64,000 nucleotides of DNA from Micromonospora chersina (GCF_900091475.1 NZ_FMIB01000002.1:5890001-5954000); one strand, 5' to 3'; shown: positions 49,689 to 59,007, counted from the stretch's first letter. The notes: generated from the sequence alone by a model not told the origin. Translations and numbers: made by a program.

Positions 49689-51719
49689 ATGGCCGACCTG
49701 AACGTGCCACCGCGTCGACCCCGGGACGACCGCGGCTGGGACGGATTCCCGCACCCCCATCCGGACGGGTACCGCGACAACGCCATGCCGTACGCCGGAC
49801 CCGGCGGCCACGCCACCCCGGCGGCCCCGGCGTCCGGTCCCCAGTGGGTCGGACCCCACGGGTTCGCCGGCGGCGGCCACCCCCAGCCGTCCGGCGGGTA
49901 CGCCCCGCCGCCCGGCCCCGGACTGCCCAACCTGGACGACGACGAGGAGCCGCGCCGCGGCCGGCGCCGGGCCCTCGTCGCGCTCGGCGGCGCCGCCGTG
50001 GTCGCCGGCGGCGCCGCCCTCGGCCTCTCCCCGCAGGTCCGTGGCCTGTTCTCCGACGACCCGGTCGCCGGCGACGCCACCGGCACGGTGGTCACGGACG
50101 GCACCTCGGCCCGCCCGAGCGGCCAGCAGCCCAGTACGGTGCGCACCTACACCGAGCAGAACGAGAGCTACATGGGCTCACGGGCCGGCGCGGCGCTCAA
50201 GCGCAACGCCCCGTCCGGTGGCCGGATCTTCGCCAGCCCGGCGGCCGCCGCGGCGGCCACCCAGGTGACCGTCAAGACGGTGCTCGCGAAGGACCCGATC
50301 CGCCACCTGGCCAGCCGGGCCACCTTCGGCCCGACGCCCAAGGTGCTCGCCGACATCAAGCGGCTCGGCATCGACGACTGGCTGCGCCAGCAACTCGAAC
50401 CGGAGAAGATCGCCCCGACGAAGGCGGAGCTGAAGCTGGCCGAGCTGCCCTCGCTGAAGCTGAGCCCGACGCAGCTGCGCGACCAGCGGGACCAGCTCAA
50501 CGAGCGGGGCGTCGACCCGGCGCGGGAGACCGTCGACGCCACCATCGCCCGGCAGATCTGGTCGGACCGCCAGCTCTTCGAGGTGATGGTCGACTTCTGG
50601 AACGACTTCCTGCACGTCGCCGCCGACTTCGACGGCGGCGAGATCTACCGCAACTCGTTCGACCGGGACGTCGTCCGCAAGCACGCGCTGGGCAGCTACC
50701 CGGAGATGCTGGTGGCCGCCAACAAGCACCCGGCGCTGCTGATCTACCTGAACCAGACCGAGTCCCGCAAGGACGCGGTCAACGAGAACCTGGCCCGGGA
50801 GAACCTGGAGCTCTACTCGGTCGGCGTGGACGGCGGCTACACCGAGAAGGACGTCCGCCAGGCCGCCCTGCTCCAGACCGGCCGGGGCGTGGCCGACGGG
50901 AAGTACGTCTTCCACGCCGACCGGCACTACCTCGGCAAGGTGAAGATCCTCGGGTTCAGCCACGCCAACAACTCGGCCGACCCGAAGGCCGCCGACAAGG
51001 TGATCGACGACTACATCCGGTACATCGCGCTGCACGCGTCGACGGCCGGCTACGTGGCCCGGAACCTGGCCACCCGGTTCGTCTCCGACACCCCGCCGAA
51101 GTCCCTCGTGGACCGGTTGGCCAAGGCGTACACCACGAACCGGGGGCAGATCCGGCCGGTGCTGGCCACCCTGTTCAGCTCCTCGGAGTTCTGGGCCGCG
51201 GTGGGCCAGAAGGTCCGCCGGCCGATGGAGTACCTGGTCGCCACGTACCGGTCGCTGGGCGTGGGGCCGGAGGCGTCCCCGGGCTTCGACGGCGACAAGC
51301 GGCGCACCCCGTTCGCCCAGGGGCTGCGGCAGGTGCAGGACAAGATGCGCGAGCTGGGCCAGTTCCCGATGGGCAAGCCCACCCCGGACGGCTACGCCGA
51401 CGTCTACGTGGCCTGGACCTCCGCCGGCACCATGGTCGACGGCTGGAACGAGGCCGGCGACCTCATCGGCGGCTGGCGCAAGCAGTTCACCTACGTCAAG
51501 CCGGAGAAGCTGGTGGCGAAGCCGCCGGCGACCGCCGGGGCGTACGTGGACGCGCTGGCCCAGCGGCTGGTGCACCAGAAGCTGAGCGCCAAGGAGAAGG
51601 CCCTCGTGCTCGGCGTGGCCGGGGTGCCGGCCGGCGCCAAGGTCGACGCCACCTTCAACGGGGCCATCGCCGCCGTCGCGCGGACGATCCTCGCGTCCCC
51701 CCAGCACCACCTCCGGTGA
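49689..51719 (+). CDS. DUF1800 family exported protein
   Basis: 676 residues. Pro/Gly-rich, His-containing cytoplasmic start (to about 80), then a twin-arginine-like RRGRRRALVALGGAAVVAGG signal/anchor, then a large extracytoplasmic domain. DUF1800 blocks: HLASRATFGPTPKVLADIKR, QLFEVMVDFWNDFLHVAADF, NENLARENLELYSVGVDGGY and LLQTGRGV. The family is secreted and almost always paired with DUF1501; no reaction is established. First gene of a five-gene operon. It ends 8 bp before DUF1501. Confidence 0.9.
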   Translation: MADLNVPPRRPRDDRGWDGFPHPHPDGYRDNAMPYAGPGGHATPAAPASGPQWVGPHGFAGGGHPQPSGGYAPPPGPGLPNLDDDEEPRRGRRRALVALGGAAVVAGGAALGLSPQVRGLFSDDPVAGDATGTVVTDGTSARPSGQQPSTVRTYTEQNESYMGSRAGAALKRNAPSGGRIFASPAAAAAATQVTVKTVLAKDPIRHLASRATFGPTPKVLADIKRLGIDDWLRQQLEPEKIAPTKAELKLAELPSLKLSPTQLRDQRDQLNERGVDPARETVDATIARQIWSDRQLFEVMVDFWNDFLHVAADFDGGEIYRNSFDRDVVRKHALGSYPEMLVAANKHPALLIYLNQTESRKDAVNENLARENLELYSVGVDGGYTEKDVRQAALLQTGRGVADGKYVFHADRHYLGKVKILGFSHANNSADPKAADKVIDDYIRYIALHASTAGYVARNLATRFVSDTPPKSLVDRLAKAYTTNRGQIRPVLATLFSSSEFWAAVGQKVRRPMEYLVATYRSLGVGPEASPGFDGDKRRTPFAQGLRQVQDKMRELGQFPMGKPTPDGYADVYVAWTSAGTMVDGWNEAGDLIGGWRKQFTYVKPEKLVAKPPATAGAYVDALAQRLVHQKLSAKEKALVLGVAGVPAGAKVDATFNGAIAAVARTILASPQHHLR

Positions 51720-51727
51720 GGCATTCG

Positions 51728-53107
51728 ATGGAGATGACCGTGAACCCGTACCCCCTGCACCCCGAATGCCCCGACCTGCGGCGGCTGGCCGACAACCCGA
51801 CCGAGGCGCTGCTGCGCGCGGAGGCGGACATCGTCGCGGCGGAGAACGCCGCCGAGGCGGACCGCTACCGCCGGCTGGAGGAGCTGGAGGAGGCCCAGCA
51901 GGACGGCCGGGGCGTCACCCGGCGTACGTTCGTCGCCGGCGCCGCGGCCACCGCGACCGCCCTGGCCACCGCCCAGTTCGTCACCACCTCGGCGTCGTTC
52001 GCGGCGACGAAGACCGGCACCCTGATTCACGTCTTCCTCTACGGCGGGCTGGACGGGCTGAGCCTGGTCGCCCCGGCCGACGACCCGGTGCTCAGCAGGA
52101 CGCGCCCCGACCTGCTGCTCGGCAACGACTCGCTGGCCCTCGGCCGCGGCTTCAAGCTGACCAGCGCGTTCGCCCCGCTGGAGCAGTGGCTCAAGGCCGG
52201 CCAGCTCGGCTTCGTGCCGGCGGTCTCCGACCCGCGGCTGTCCCGCAGCCACTTCCAGGCCGCCGACGCCTGCAACCTGGGTGGCCTGCCCGGCGAGACC
52301 GGCGGCCGGGGCTGGCTGGACAGCCTGGTGGACACCCTCGGCAAGGGCACCGCGTTCCGCAGCGTCGGCATCGGCAGCACGCTGCCCCGCTCGCTGGTCG
52401 GCGTGAACGGCGCCATCTCCCTCAACAACGTCGGTGAGCTGCGGCTCAACGGCGACGACCGGTACCGCGCCGCGACCGAGAAGGCGATCCGCGGCCTCTT
52501 CACCGGGATCAACCACCCGGTGGAGGAGGCGGTGATCGAGGGGATGGGCGCGCTGGCCACCGCGCAGAAGCTCGCCGCGAAGCCGTACGCGGCCGCCGCC
52601 GGGGTGAAGTACGAGGGCGTCGGCTACGCCTTCCAGCAGCTCGCCCAGCTCATCAAGGGCGGCGCGAACGTCCGGGTGGCGACCGTCGGCATGGGCGGCT
52701 ACGACACCCACGAGAACCAGGGCACCCGCGAGGGCGGCCAGCTCTGGCGGCGGCTCAACGAGCTGGCCAACGCGATGGCGGCGTTCTTCACCGACCTCGG
52801 CGACCGGGCCGCCGACGTGACGGTCATGGTGTCCAGCGAGTTCGGCCGGCGGGTCGCCTCGAACCAGGGCGGCACCGACCACGGGCACGGCGGGGTGGTC
52901 ACCATCCTGTCCGGCCGCAAGCTCGCCGGCTCGCTCCTCGGCACGTGGAACGGGTTGAACGATCTGGACAGCGGAGACGTACCCGAGTACAACAACATGT
53001 TCAACGTCTACGGGTCGGTCGCGCAGGGTCGGTTCGGACTGACGACCGCGCAGGTGGACAAGGTCTTCCCCCGGCAGAAATACGCCCCCATGAAGCTGTA
53101 CGCGTGA
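51728..53107 (+). CDS. DUF1501 family exported protein
   Basis: 459 residues from ATG at 51728, which has GGTGAGG 6 bases upstream (ATG 51734 is possible). After a 60-residue start comes a Tat signal (VTRRTFVAGAAATATAL) and an alkaline-phosphatase/sulfatase-like fold: FLYGGLDGLSLVAPADD, LSRSHFQAADACNL, GMGGYDTHENQG and SSEFGRRVASNQGGTDHGHG. These resemble metal-binding blocks. It is exported folded, so it may carry a cofactor. Coupled by GTGA to the ferric-reductase-like gene. Confidence 0.9.
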   Translation: MEMTVNPYPLHPECPDLRRLADNPTEALLRAEADIVAAENAAEADRYRRLEELEEAQQDGRGVTRRTFVAGAAATATALATAQFVTTSASFAATKTGTLIHVFLYGGLDGLSLVAPADDPVLSRTRPDLLLGNDSLALGRGFKLTSAFAPLEQWLKAGQLGFVPAVSDPRLSRSHFQAADACNLGGLPGETGGRGWLDSLVDTLGKGTAFRSVGIGSTLPRSLVGVNGAISLNNVGELRLNGDDRYRAATEKAIRGLFTGINHPVEEAVIEGMGALATAQKLAAKPYAAAAGVKYEGVGYAFQQLAQLIKGGANVRVATVGMGGYDTHENQGTREGGQLWRRLNELANAMAAFFTDLGDRAADVTVMVSSEFGRRVASNQGGTDHGHGGVVTILSGRKLAGSLLGTWNGLNDLDSGDVPEYNNMFNVYGSVAQGRFGLTTAQVDKVFPRQKYAPMKLYA

Positions 53108-54519
53108 CATATCAGGACACCTACGCCGCCGGCCGCCGTACCGGGCCTTCCGCCCCGTACGGCGGCCGTCCGGCTGCCCCCGTACCCCCGGGCCGGCCGC
53201 GCCGGGGGCCCGGCGGGCGGCGGGCGCTGAACGGGGCCTTCTGGCTCGGCCTGGTCGCCGCTGTGCTGCCCTGGTGGCTGGCCACCCCGCCCGGCTCGCT
53301 GGCCGACACCACGGACGTGCTCACCGCGGCCGGCCGGATCACCGGCCTGGTCGCCGGCTACCTGCTGCTCGTCCAGGTGCTCATGATGAGCCGGCTCGGC
53401 GTGCTGGAACGCTGGCTGGGCGGCGAGCGGATCTCCCGGGCGCACCGGGACGTCGGCGCCACCCTGCTGGTGGCGGTCCTCGCCCACCTGGCGCTGCTGG
53501 TGGTCGGCTACGCCCGGATGGAGAAGAACTCGATCCTCGGCCAGGTCGGCTCCCTGCTGACCCACTACGAGGACATGGTCTCCGCCTTCGTGGCCGCCGG
53601 CATCATGGTGGCGGTCGGCGTCACCGCGGTCCGGGGCGTCCGCCGCCGGCTGCCCTACGAGCTCTGGCACCACCTGCACCTGACCAGCTACCTCGCCCTG
53701 CTGCTCGGCTACGGGCACCAGTTCAGCAACGGCGCCCAGCTCTACGAGCCCGGCCCGGTGCGCACCGGCTGGATCGCCGCGTACCTGCTGGTGGTGGCCG
53801 CGCTGGTGTGGGGCCGGCTCATCGCCCCGCTGCGCTTCAACCTGCGGCACCGGCTGCGCGTCGCCGACGTGGTCGCGGAGAGCCCGGACACCATCTCGAT
53901 CTACCTGACCGGGCACCGGCTCAACCAGATCGACCTGCTCGGCGGCCAGTACTTCCGCTGGCGCTTCCTCAACCCCGGCTGCTGGTGGCAGTCGCACCCG
54001 TTCTCGCTCTCCGCGGCGGGCAACGGTCGCTGGCTGCGGCTCACCGTGAAGGTCGTCGGCGGGCACACCGCCGAGCTGCGTGATCTCCACCCGGGCACCC
54101 GGGTCTGGGCGGAGGGGCCCTCCGGGACCTTCACGGCGGCGCACCGGACCCGCGAGCGGGCCCTGCTGATCGCCGGCGGCAGCGGCATCGCCCCGCTGCG
54201 GGCCATGCTGGAGGAGTTGCCGCCCGGCGCGGCCCTGATCTACCGCGCCCGCACCCCCGCCGACGTGCTGCTGCACAACGAGCTGGACTGGCTGGCCCAG
54301 GCCCGGCGCACCTCGGTCTGGTACGTGATCGGCTCCCGCGACGACCCCGGCCCGCGGCAGGTGATGAGCCCGGAGGGGCTGCGCCGGCTGGTGCCCGACC
54401 TGACCCGCCGCGACGTCTACCTGTGCGGCCCGGGCGGCCTGGTCGACGAGGCGGTCCGGGTGCTGCGCCGGGCCGGGGTGCCGCGCCGGCAGATCCACCT
54501 CGCGACCTTCGAGCTGTAG
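53104..54519 (+). CDS. Ferric-reductase-like transmembrane flavoprotein
   Basis: 471 residues, GTG start overlapping the DUF1501 stop. After a Pro-rich tail come about six membrane helices with haem-type histidines (RAHRDVGATLLVAVLAHLAL and LWHHLHLTSYLALLLGYGHQ). Then a FAD domain (GGQYFRWRF, HPFSLSAAG) and an NAD(P) domain (AGGSGIAPLRAML, YLCGPGGLVDEAV). It moves electrons from NAD(P)H across the membrane. It would be the electron entry point for the operon. Confidence 0.9.
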   Translation: MTYQDTYAAGRRTGPSAPYGGRPAAPVPPGRPRRGPGGRRALNGAFWLGLVAAVLPWWLATPPGSLADTTDVLTAAGRITGLVAGYLLLVQVLMMSRLGVLERWLGGERISRAHRDVGATLLVAVLAHLALLVVGYARMEKNSILGQVGSLLTHYEDMVSAFVAAGIMVAVGVTAVRGVRRRLPYELWHHLHLTSYLALLLGYGHQFSNGAQLYEPGPVRTGWIAAYLLVVAALVWGRLIAPLRFNLRHRLRVADVVAESPDTISIYLTGHRLNQIDLLGGQYFRWRFLNPGCWWQSHPFSLSAAGNGRWLRLTVKVVGGHTAELRDLHPGTRVWAEGPSGTFTAAHRTRERALLIAGGSGIAPLRAMLEELPPGAALIYRARTPADVLLHNELDWLAQARRTSVWYVIGSRDDPGPRQVMSPEGLRRLVPDLTRRDVYLCGPGGLVDEAVRVLRRAGVPRRQIHLATFEL

Positions 54520-54532
54520 AGAGGCCCCGTCC

Positions 54533-55120
54533 ATGCGTCGCGCGCTCCTCGCGATCACCGGCCTGGCCGCCAGCACCACCGCGCTGGTGGTGCTCAAGGG
54601 CACCCCCGGCACGAGCCAGGCCGCCCAGGACCGGCCGGTCGCCGAGGCCCCCGCCGTCCCGGGCGGCTCGGCGGCCCCCGAGTCGACGCCCGGCGGCGTC
54701 ACCCCCTCCGCCCGGCCCGGCGCGACGGTGAAGCCGAGCGTCAGGGCCGGCGCCAGCCGCACCCCCGGCGCCCGGACCAGCAGCGCCACCACCAGGGCCA
54801 CCACCGCCGCGCCGCGGACCACCACGAGCGCGCCGAAGGTCACCACCCGGACGGTCACCGGGCCGGTGGTCACCTACAAGTACGGCTCGCTCCAGGTGCG
54901 GATCACGCTGAGCGGGAGCCGGATCGTCGACGCCACCGGCCTCGGCATGCCGCTGGACGGGCAGTCCGGGCTGCGCAGCGACGACGTGCAGGCCCGTTAC
55001 AGCGGCAGCTCGGGCGAGGTGGTCGCCAAGCAGAGCGCCAACCTGAGCGCCGTCTCCGGTGCCACCTACACCAGCACGGCCTACAAGCAGTCGCTCCAGG
55101 CCGCGATCGACAAGGCATGA
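54533..55120 (+). CDS. FMN-binding domain protein (flavinylation target)
   Basis: 195 residues. N-terminal signal/anchor (RRALLAITGLAASTTALVVL), a 75-residue Thr/Ala/Pro-rich linker, and an FMN-binding domain (PVVTYKYGSLQVRITLSGSR onward). The SGAT of AVSGATYTST near residues 175-178 is the attachment motif, with Thr178 the probable site of covalent FMN. Located outside the membrane. Its ATGA overlap with apbE implies coupled synthesis with its own modifying enzyme. Confidence 0.9.
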   Translation: MRRALLAITGLAASTTALVVLKGTPGTSQAAQDRPVAEAPAVPGGSAAPESTPGGVTPSARPGATVKPSVRAGASRTPGARTSSATTRATTAAPRTTTSAPKVTTRTVTGPVVTYKYGSLQVRITLSGSRIVDATGLGMPLDGQSGLRSDDVQARYSGSSGEVVAKQSANLSAVSGATYTSTAYKQSLQAAIDKA

Positions 55121-55893
55121 AGCCGGCGGCCGCTCGCCGTCCCGGCCTGCGCCGGGTCGAGCAGATCATGGGTACGGCCATCAGCCTCGACCTGGCCGAC
55201 GACCTGCCCGCCGCCACCCTGCACGAGCTGGCCGAGCGGACCTTCGCCTGGCTGCGCGAGGTGGACGCCCGGTTCAGCACCTACCGGGCGGACAGCGAGG
55301 TGTGCCGCCTGGACCGGGGCGAGCTGCGGCTCGCCGAGGCGTCGGCCGACGTGCGGGCGGTGCTGGAGCGCTGCGCCGACCTGTGGACCGGGACCGACGG
55401 ATTCTTCGACGCGTACGCCACCGGGCGGCTGGACCCGTCCGGCTACGTCAAGGGCTGGGCGGCGCAGGTCGCCTCGGACCGGCTCGTCGCGGCCGGCGCC
55501 CCGAACCACTGCGTGAACGCCGGCGGCGACGTCCGGGTACGCGGTCACACGGCCACCGGCGACCCGTGGCGGATCGGCGTCCGGCACCCCTGGGACCCGG
55601 CCGCCACCTGCCTGGTGCTGACCGGCACCGACCTGGCGGTCGCCACCTCCGGGGTGTACGAGCGCGGCCACCACGTCGTCGACCCGCGCCGGGGCGCCCC
55701 GGCCGTCGGCCTGCGCTCGGTCACCGTGGTGGGCCCCGACCTCGGGGTCGCCGACGCGTACGCCACGGCCGCCGTCGCCATGGGCGAGCCCGGCATCGCC
55801 TGGCTGGACGGCCTCCCCGCGCCCTGGCGCCACGCGGTCGTGACGGAGGACGCCCGCCTCCTGCGCTCCCGGGCCCTGCCGGTGACGACCTGA
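55117..55893 (+). CDS. FAD:protein FMN transferase (ApbE family)
   Basis: 258 residues. Transfers FMN from FAD to a Thr or Ser of target proteins, here the FMN-binding partner encoded just upstream. Blocks: IMGTAISLDL, FSTYRADSEVCRLD, GYVKGWAAQVASDRLV, NAGGDVRVRG and DAYATAAVAMG. It has no obvious lipoprotein signal, so the enzyme may act on the cytoplasmic face before export, or be exported by a weak N-terminal signal. Last gene of the operon. Confidence 0.93.
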   Translation: MKPAAARRPGLRRVEQIMGTAISLDLADDLPAATLHELAERTFAWLREVDARFSTYRADSEVCRLDRGELRLAEASADVRAVLERCADLWTGTDGFFDAYATGRLDPSGYVKGWAAQVASDRLVAAGAPNHCVNAGGDVRVRGHTATGDPWRIGVRHPWDPAATCLVLTGTDLAVATSGVYERGHHVVDPRRGAPAVGLRSVTVVGPDLGVADAYATAAVAMGEPGIAWLDGLPAPWRHAVVTEDARLLRSRALPVTT

Positions 55894-55909
55894 GCCGGGG
55901 CGACGGGGG

Positions 55910-56071
55910 TCAGCGGAGCGGACGGTGGGTGGTGGCGGGGCGGGAGCCCCGGGGGCGCGAGCCGCGGGGCCGGGTGCCCCACGGGCGGGTGAACACCCAG
56001 CGGTACGGGCGGCGCCGGTGCCGCGGTGGCTCGGTACCGCCGCTGTGGCGGGCCGCGTCGTCCTCGGACAT
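55910..56071 (-). CDS. Small basic Arg-rich protein
   Basis: 53 residues from ATG at 56071 (MSEDDAARHSGGTEPPRHRR), ending with short repeats (PRGSRPRGSR). A GCGGGGG purine stretch precedes the ATG. Its predicted charge is strongly positive. Nothing firm supports a function; it could be a real small protein or a chance frame. Confidence 0.35.
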   Translation of the reverse strand: MSEDDAARHSGGTEPPRHRRRPYRWVFTRPWGTRPRGSRPRGSRPATTHRPLR

Positions 56072-56156
56072 CGTCAACCCCCGCTCTGGCGCGCGTGCGC
56101 CCTCACCAGGCACAACGAGTGCGACGCCGGTCAGGTCGCTGTCCGGGAGCCGTCGG

Positions 56157-56828
56157 TCAGCAGCCGCGCCGGGGGAGGGGGAGCTGGCCGGGGAGCAGAT
56201 CGGCGGCGAGCGTGATCCCGGCCGCCCGTAACGCCGCGATCAGCGCGTTCTGCACCAGGTACGAGTCGGGCAGCCGCCAGCGCGCCTGCTCGGGGGCGAC
56301 CGCCCAGCGCACCGTCCCCTCGGGCAGCCGGGTCGGCGGGGCCGGGATCCACGAGCCGGGACCGTGCCGGACCACGTGGAAGCAGTGCTCCAGCTCCGGC
56401 CGCAGCGGGTCGCCGGGGCGGACCAGGAACATCCAGCGGCCGGTGGGGGTGACCAGCACCGGACCGCGTACGCCGGCGCCGGCCGGATGGGTGGCGACCG
56501 TGTCCAGCACGTGCCGGCCCAGGTCCGCCGCGACCTCCAGCACGTCGAACGCGCGCCCGGTGGGCAGCAGCACCCCGTGCGGGCGGCTGCGCCACCAGGT
56601 GGCCACCCGGGCCGGGTCGGCGCTCGCCGCGTGCTCCCAGTTCTCCAGGGCGGGATGGCAGCCGACAGTGGGGCAGCCGGCCCGGCCGCAGACGAAGCGG
56701 CTGTTGGCCAGGCACGCGCCGGGGGTCACCTCCCAGCCGTGCGCGGCGTACCGGACGGCGACCCGGCGCAGCCGGACCCGTTCCAGCGGCGACAGGTGAG
56801 CCACGCGCGGTCCGACATTCCCCCACAT
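56157..56828 (-). CDS. Stand-alone primase-polymerase N-terminal domain protein
   Basis: 223 residues from ATG at 56828 after AAGGGGTGG. The pattern fits the bifunctional DNA primase/polymerase (prim-pol) N-terminal family: YAAHGWEVTPGACLANSRFV, a Cys/His-containing segment (CGRAGCPTVGCHPALENWE), then VATWWRSRPHGVLLPTGRAF and VLEVAADLG. No helicase or plasmid replication gene is attached. Several active-site acidic residues cannot be confirmed by eye. Similar orphan proteins occur in Micromonospora and may be inactive relatives. Divergent from the XRE-TPR regulator. Confidence 0.7.
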   Translation of the reverse strand: MWGNVGPRVAHLSPLERVRLRRVAVRYAAHGWEVTPGACLANSRFVCGRAGCPTVGCHPALENWEHAASADPARVATWWRSRPHGVLLPTGRAFDVLEVAADLGRHVLDTVATHPAGAGVRGPVLVTPTGRWMFLVRPGDPLRPELEHCFHVVRHGPGSWIPAPPTRLPEGTVRWAVAPEQARWRLPDSYLVQNALIAALRAAGITLAADLLPGQLPLPRRGC

Positions 56829-57071
56829 GTGTGCCACCCCTTCTCGCCCCACCCGGACTGTCCACACGCCACATCTCGAAGGCCGTCACTGCCGTAACCC
56901 ACACTCGTTGAGCTGACGAACGGCTGATGCAACTTGCACGAAAACTACGAGAACTGGCCGTACGGCCGACGTACAGAGTGTGCGACCAGCGAAAACCTGA
57001 AAACCGAAGGACCGTCGCGATTGGTCGACCGGGGGGATCAGCCGGACGCGGGCAGGGGGAGGGATGGCGAG

Positions 57072-58298
57072 ATGGACGAGCTACCCATAGGCCGGCGGGT
57101 GGCGTACTGGCGGAGCCGGCGCAAGATGTCCCAACAGGTCTTCGCCGACCGGCTCGGCAAGTCCAAGAGCTGGGTGGACAAGGTGGAGCGTGGTGTCCGG
57201 CGGCTGGACAAATTCTCCGTCGTCTACGAGATCGCCGACATCCTCCAGGTCGACGTGCAACTGCTCCTCGGCAAGGACCCGGAGCGGCGTACCGACGCCC
57301 TCAACTGCATCGACCAGGTCGAGGTCGAGGAGATCCGGGCGGCGCTGGAGCGCTACGACTCGATGAGCGCGTACTTCGACGCGGCGCCCTACCCCCCGCC
57401 GCTGACCGACATGCGCAAGGCGGTCAACCACGCCTGGCTCACCTACCAGTACGGCCGCTACGGCATGCTCACCCGCGCCCTGCCCAAGCTGCTGCGCGAC
57501 GCCCAGGCCGCCGACGCCGGCTACGGCGGCGACCAGGCCCGGGAGGCCGCCCACCTGCTCGGGCAGGTCTACCAGATCGCCTCCTCGGTGCTGCGCAAGC
57601 TCGGCGAGTGCGACCTGGCCTGGCTGGCCGCCGACCGCTCGATGGCGGTCGCCCAGCGGGCCGACGACCCCCTGCTCGCCGGCATCGCCACCACCCGGGT
57701 CTGCAACGCCCTCGTCGCGATGGGCCGCCCCCGCCCCGCGCTCGAACTCAACGTGCGGATCGCCAACCGGCTCGCCCCCGGCGGCGAGAACGACGTCCGG
57801 CCGGAACGCCTCTCCGTCTACGGCATGCTGCTGCTCCAGGGCGCGATGGCCGCCGCCCGGATCGGCGACTCGGCGACCGTGGACGACCTGCTGACCGGGG
57901 CCGCCGAGGCGGCCACCCTGCTCGGCGGGGACCACAACCACTACTGGACCTCGTTCGGCCCGACCAACCTGGAGCTGCACCGGGCCGCCGCGGCCGTCGA
58001 ACTGGGCGACGGCGGCCGGGCCGTGGAGACCCACCACCGCCTCGCCGAGCCGGCGTTCAACGCGCTGCTGCCCGAGCGGCGCGCGCACCACCTGCTGGAC
58101 ATCGCCCGTGGCTTCGCCCAGATCGGCGACGTCGCGAACGCCGGGGACATGCTGCTCCGCGGCGACCGGCTCGCGCCCTCCGAGATCCGTTGCCGGCCCA
58201 TCGCCCACGAGGTGATGTCGGACGTGCTCCGTCGCACACGGGGTGCGCCGCCTTCGCCGATCGCGGAGTTGGCTGAGCACATGGGAGTCGGAGTATGA
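57072..58298 (+). CDS. XRE-family regulator with TPR-like repeat region
   Basis: 408 residues from ATG at 57072 (MDELPIGRRVAYWRSRRKMS). HTH: MSQQVFADRLGKSKSWVDKV. From about 80 to the end are helical tetratricopeptide-like repeats (GYGGDQAREAAHLLGQVYQI, LAADRSMAVAQRADD). TPR-bearing XRE proteins act as peptide- or ligand-responsive switches. The flavoprotein gene follows 16 bp later and the two are probably one operon, as in many actinobacteria. Confidence 0.9.
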   Translation: MDELPIGRRVAYWRSRRKMSQQVFADRLGKSKSWVDKVERGVRRLDKFSVVYEIADILQVDVQLLLGKDPERRTDALNCIDQVEVEEIRAALERYDSMSAYFDAAPYPPPLTDMRKAVNHAWLTYQYGRYGMLTRALPKLLRDAQAADAGYGGDQAREAAHLLGQVYQIASSVLRKLGECDLAWLAADRSMAVAQRADDPLLAGIATTRVCNALVAMGRPRPALELNVRIANRLAPGGENDVRPERLSVYGMLLLQGAMAAARIGDSATVDDLLTGAAEAATLLGGDHNHYWTSFGPTNLELHRAAAAVELGDGGRAVETHHRLAEPAFNALLPERRAHHLLDIARGFAQIGDVANAGDMLLRGDRLAPSEIRCRPIAHEVMSDVLRRTRGAPPSPIAELAEHMGVGV

Positions 58299-58314
58299 GC
58301 GCGCGGCCGATCGG

Positions 58315-58896
58315 ATGAGCGGTCCGCACACCAGCAACGGGCACCGTCGGGTGCTCTACGTCATCGCCTGCGGTTCGCCGCTGGCCCGTCACGTCGGCCG
58401 GCTGGTCGACCTCGCCCAGCAGGAGGGCTGGCAGGTCTGCGTGGTCACCACGCCGGACGGCGCGAAGTTCGTCGACCGGACGGCCCTGGCCCGGCAGACC
58501 GGTCACCCGGTCCGCACCCACTACAAGAACCCGGGCGACCCGGACGTGCTGCCGCCGGCGGACGCCATGCTGGTCTGCCCGGCGACGGTCAACACCGTCA
58601 ACAAGTGGGCGGTCGGCATCGCCGACACCCTCGCCCTCGGCCTGCTCGTCGAGGGACAGGGGCTGGGCGTGCCGATCGCCGCCGTGCCGTACACCAACGT
58701 GGCGATGGCCGCGCACCCGGCGTTCCGGGCCAGCCTGGCCCGGCTGCGCGAGTGGGGGGTCCGGGTGGTCTTCGGCGACCACGTCGTGCCGCTGCACCCG
58801 CCCGGCACCGGCGAGCGGCACCTGGACGCCTTCCCGTGGGGAGCCGGCCTGGCCGCCCTGCGCGGCGTGCCGCGGCCGGTCGCCCCGGTCGGCTGA
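58315..58896 (+). CDS. Flavoprotein (HFCD/PPCDC-like)
   Basis: 193 residues from ATG at 58315. RRVLYVIACGSPLARHVGRL, the substrate/FMN region around DAMLVCPATVNTVNKWAVGI, and PYTNVAMAAHPAF are homo-oligomeric flavin-containing Cys decarboxylase-type blocks. Members decarboxylate cysteine-derived substrates or reduce small molecules; the substrate here is unknown. It follows the XRE-TPR regulator in the same operon and ends at an 18-bp stem terminator. Confidence 0.88.
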   Translation: MSGPHTSNGHRRVLYVIACGSPLARHVGRLVDLAQQEGWQVCVVTTPDGAKFVDRTALARQTGHPVRTHYKNPGDPDVLPPADAMLVCPATVNTVNKWAVGIADTLALGLLVEGQGLGVPIAAVPYTNVAMAAHPAFRASLARLREWGVRVVFGDHVVPLHPPGTGERHLDAFPWGAGLAALRGVPRPVAPVG

Positions 58897-58902
58897 CCGC
58901 CT

Positions 58903-58945
58903 CCGGACCGGCCCGGCGGGAACCGCCCCCGCCGGCCCGGTCCGG
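58903..58945 (+). terminator. Terminator after the flavoprotein, 18-bp stem
   Basis: 58903-58920 pairs with 58928-58945 (one mismatch) across a 7-base loop. Confidence 0.7.
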
Positions 58946-59001
58946 TCCCGCCAGCCCGGCCCGGTCCGGGCCAGCCGGCCCGAGCGGCGCCCCGACGCCG
59001 G

Positions 59002-59007
59002 TAAGCT
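59002..59007 (+). promoter_or_regulatory. -10 of the nif3 operon, possible leaderless start
   Basis: TAAGCT lies 9 bases before the GTG at 59016, so transcription would start at or next to it. The same TAAGCT occurs before tRNA-Val. Confidence 0.4.
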
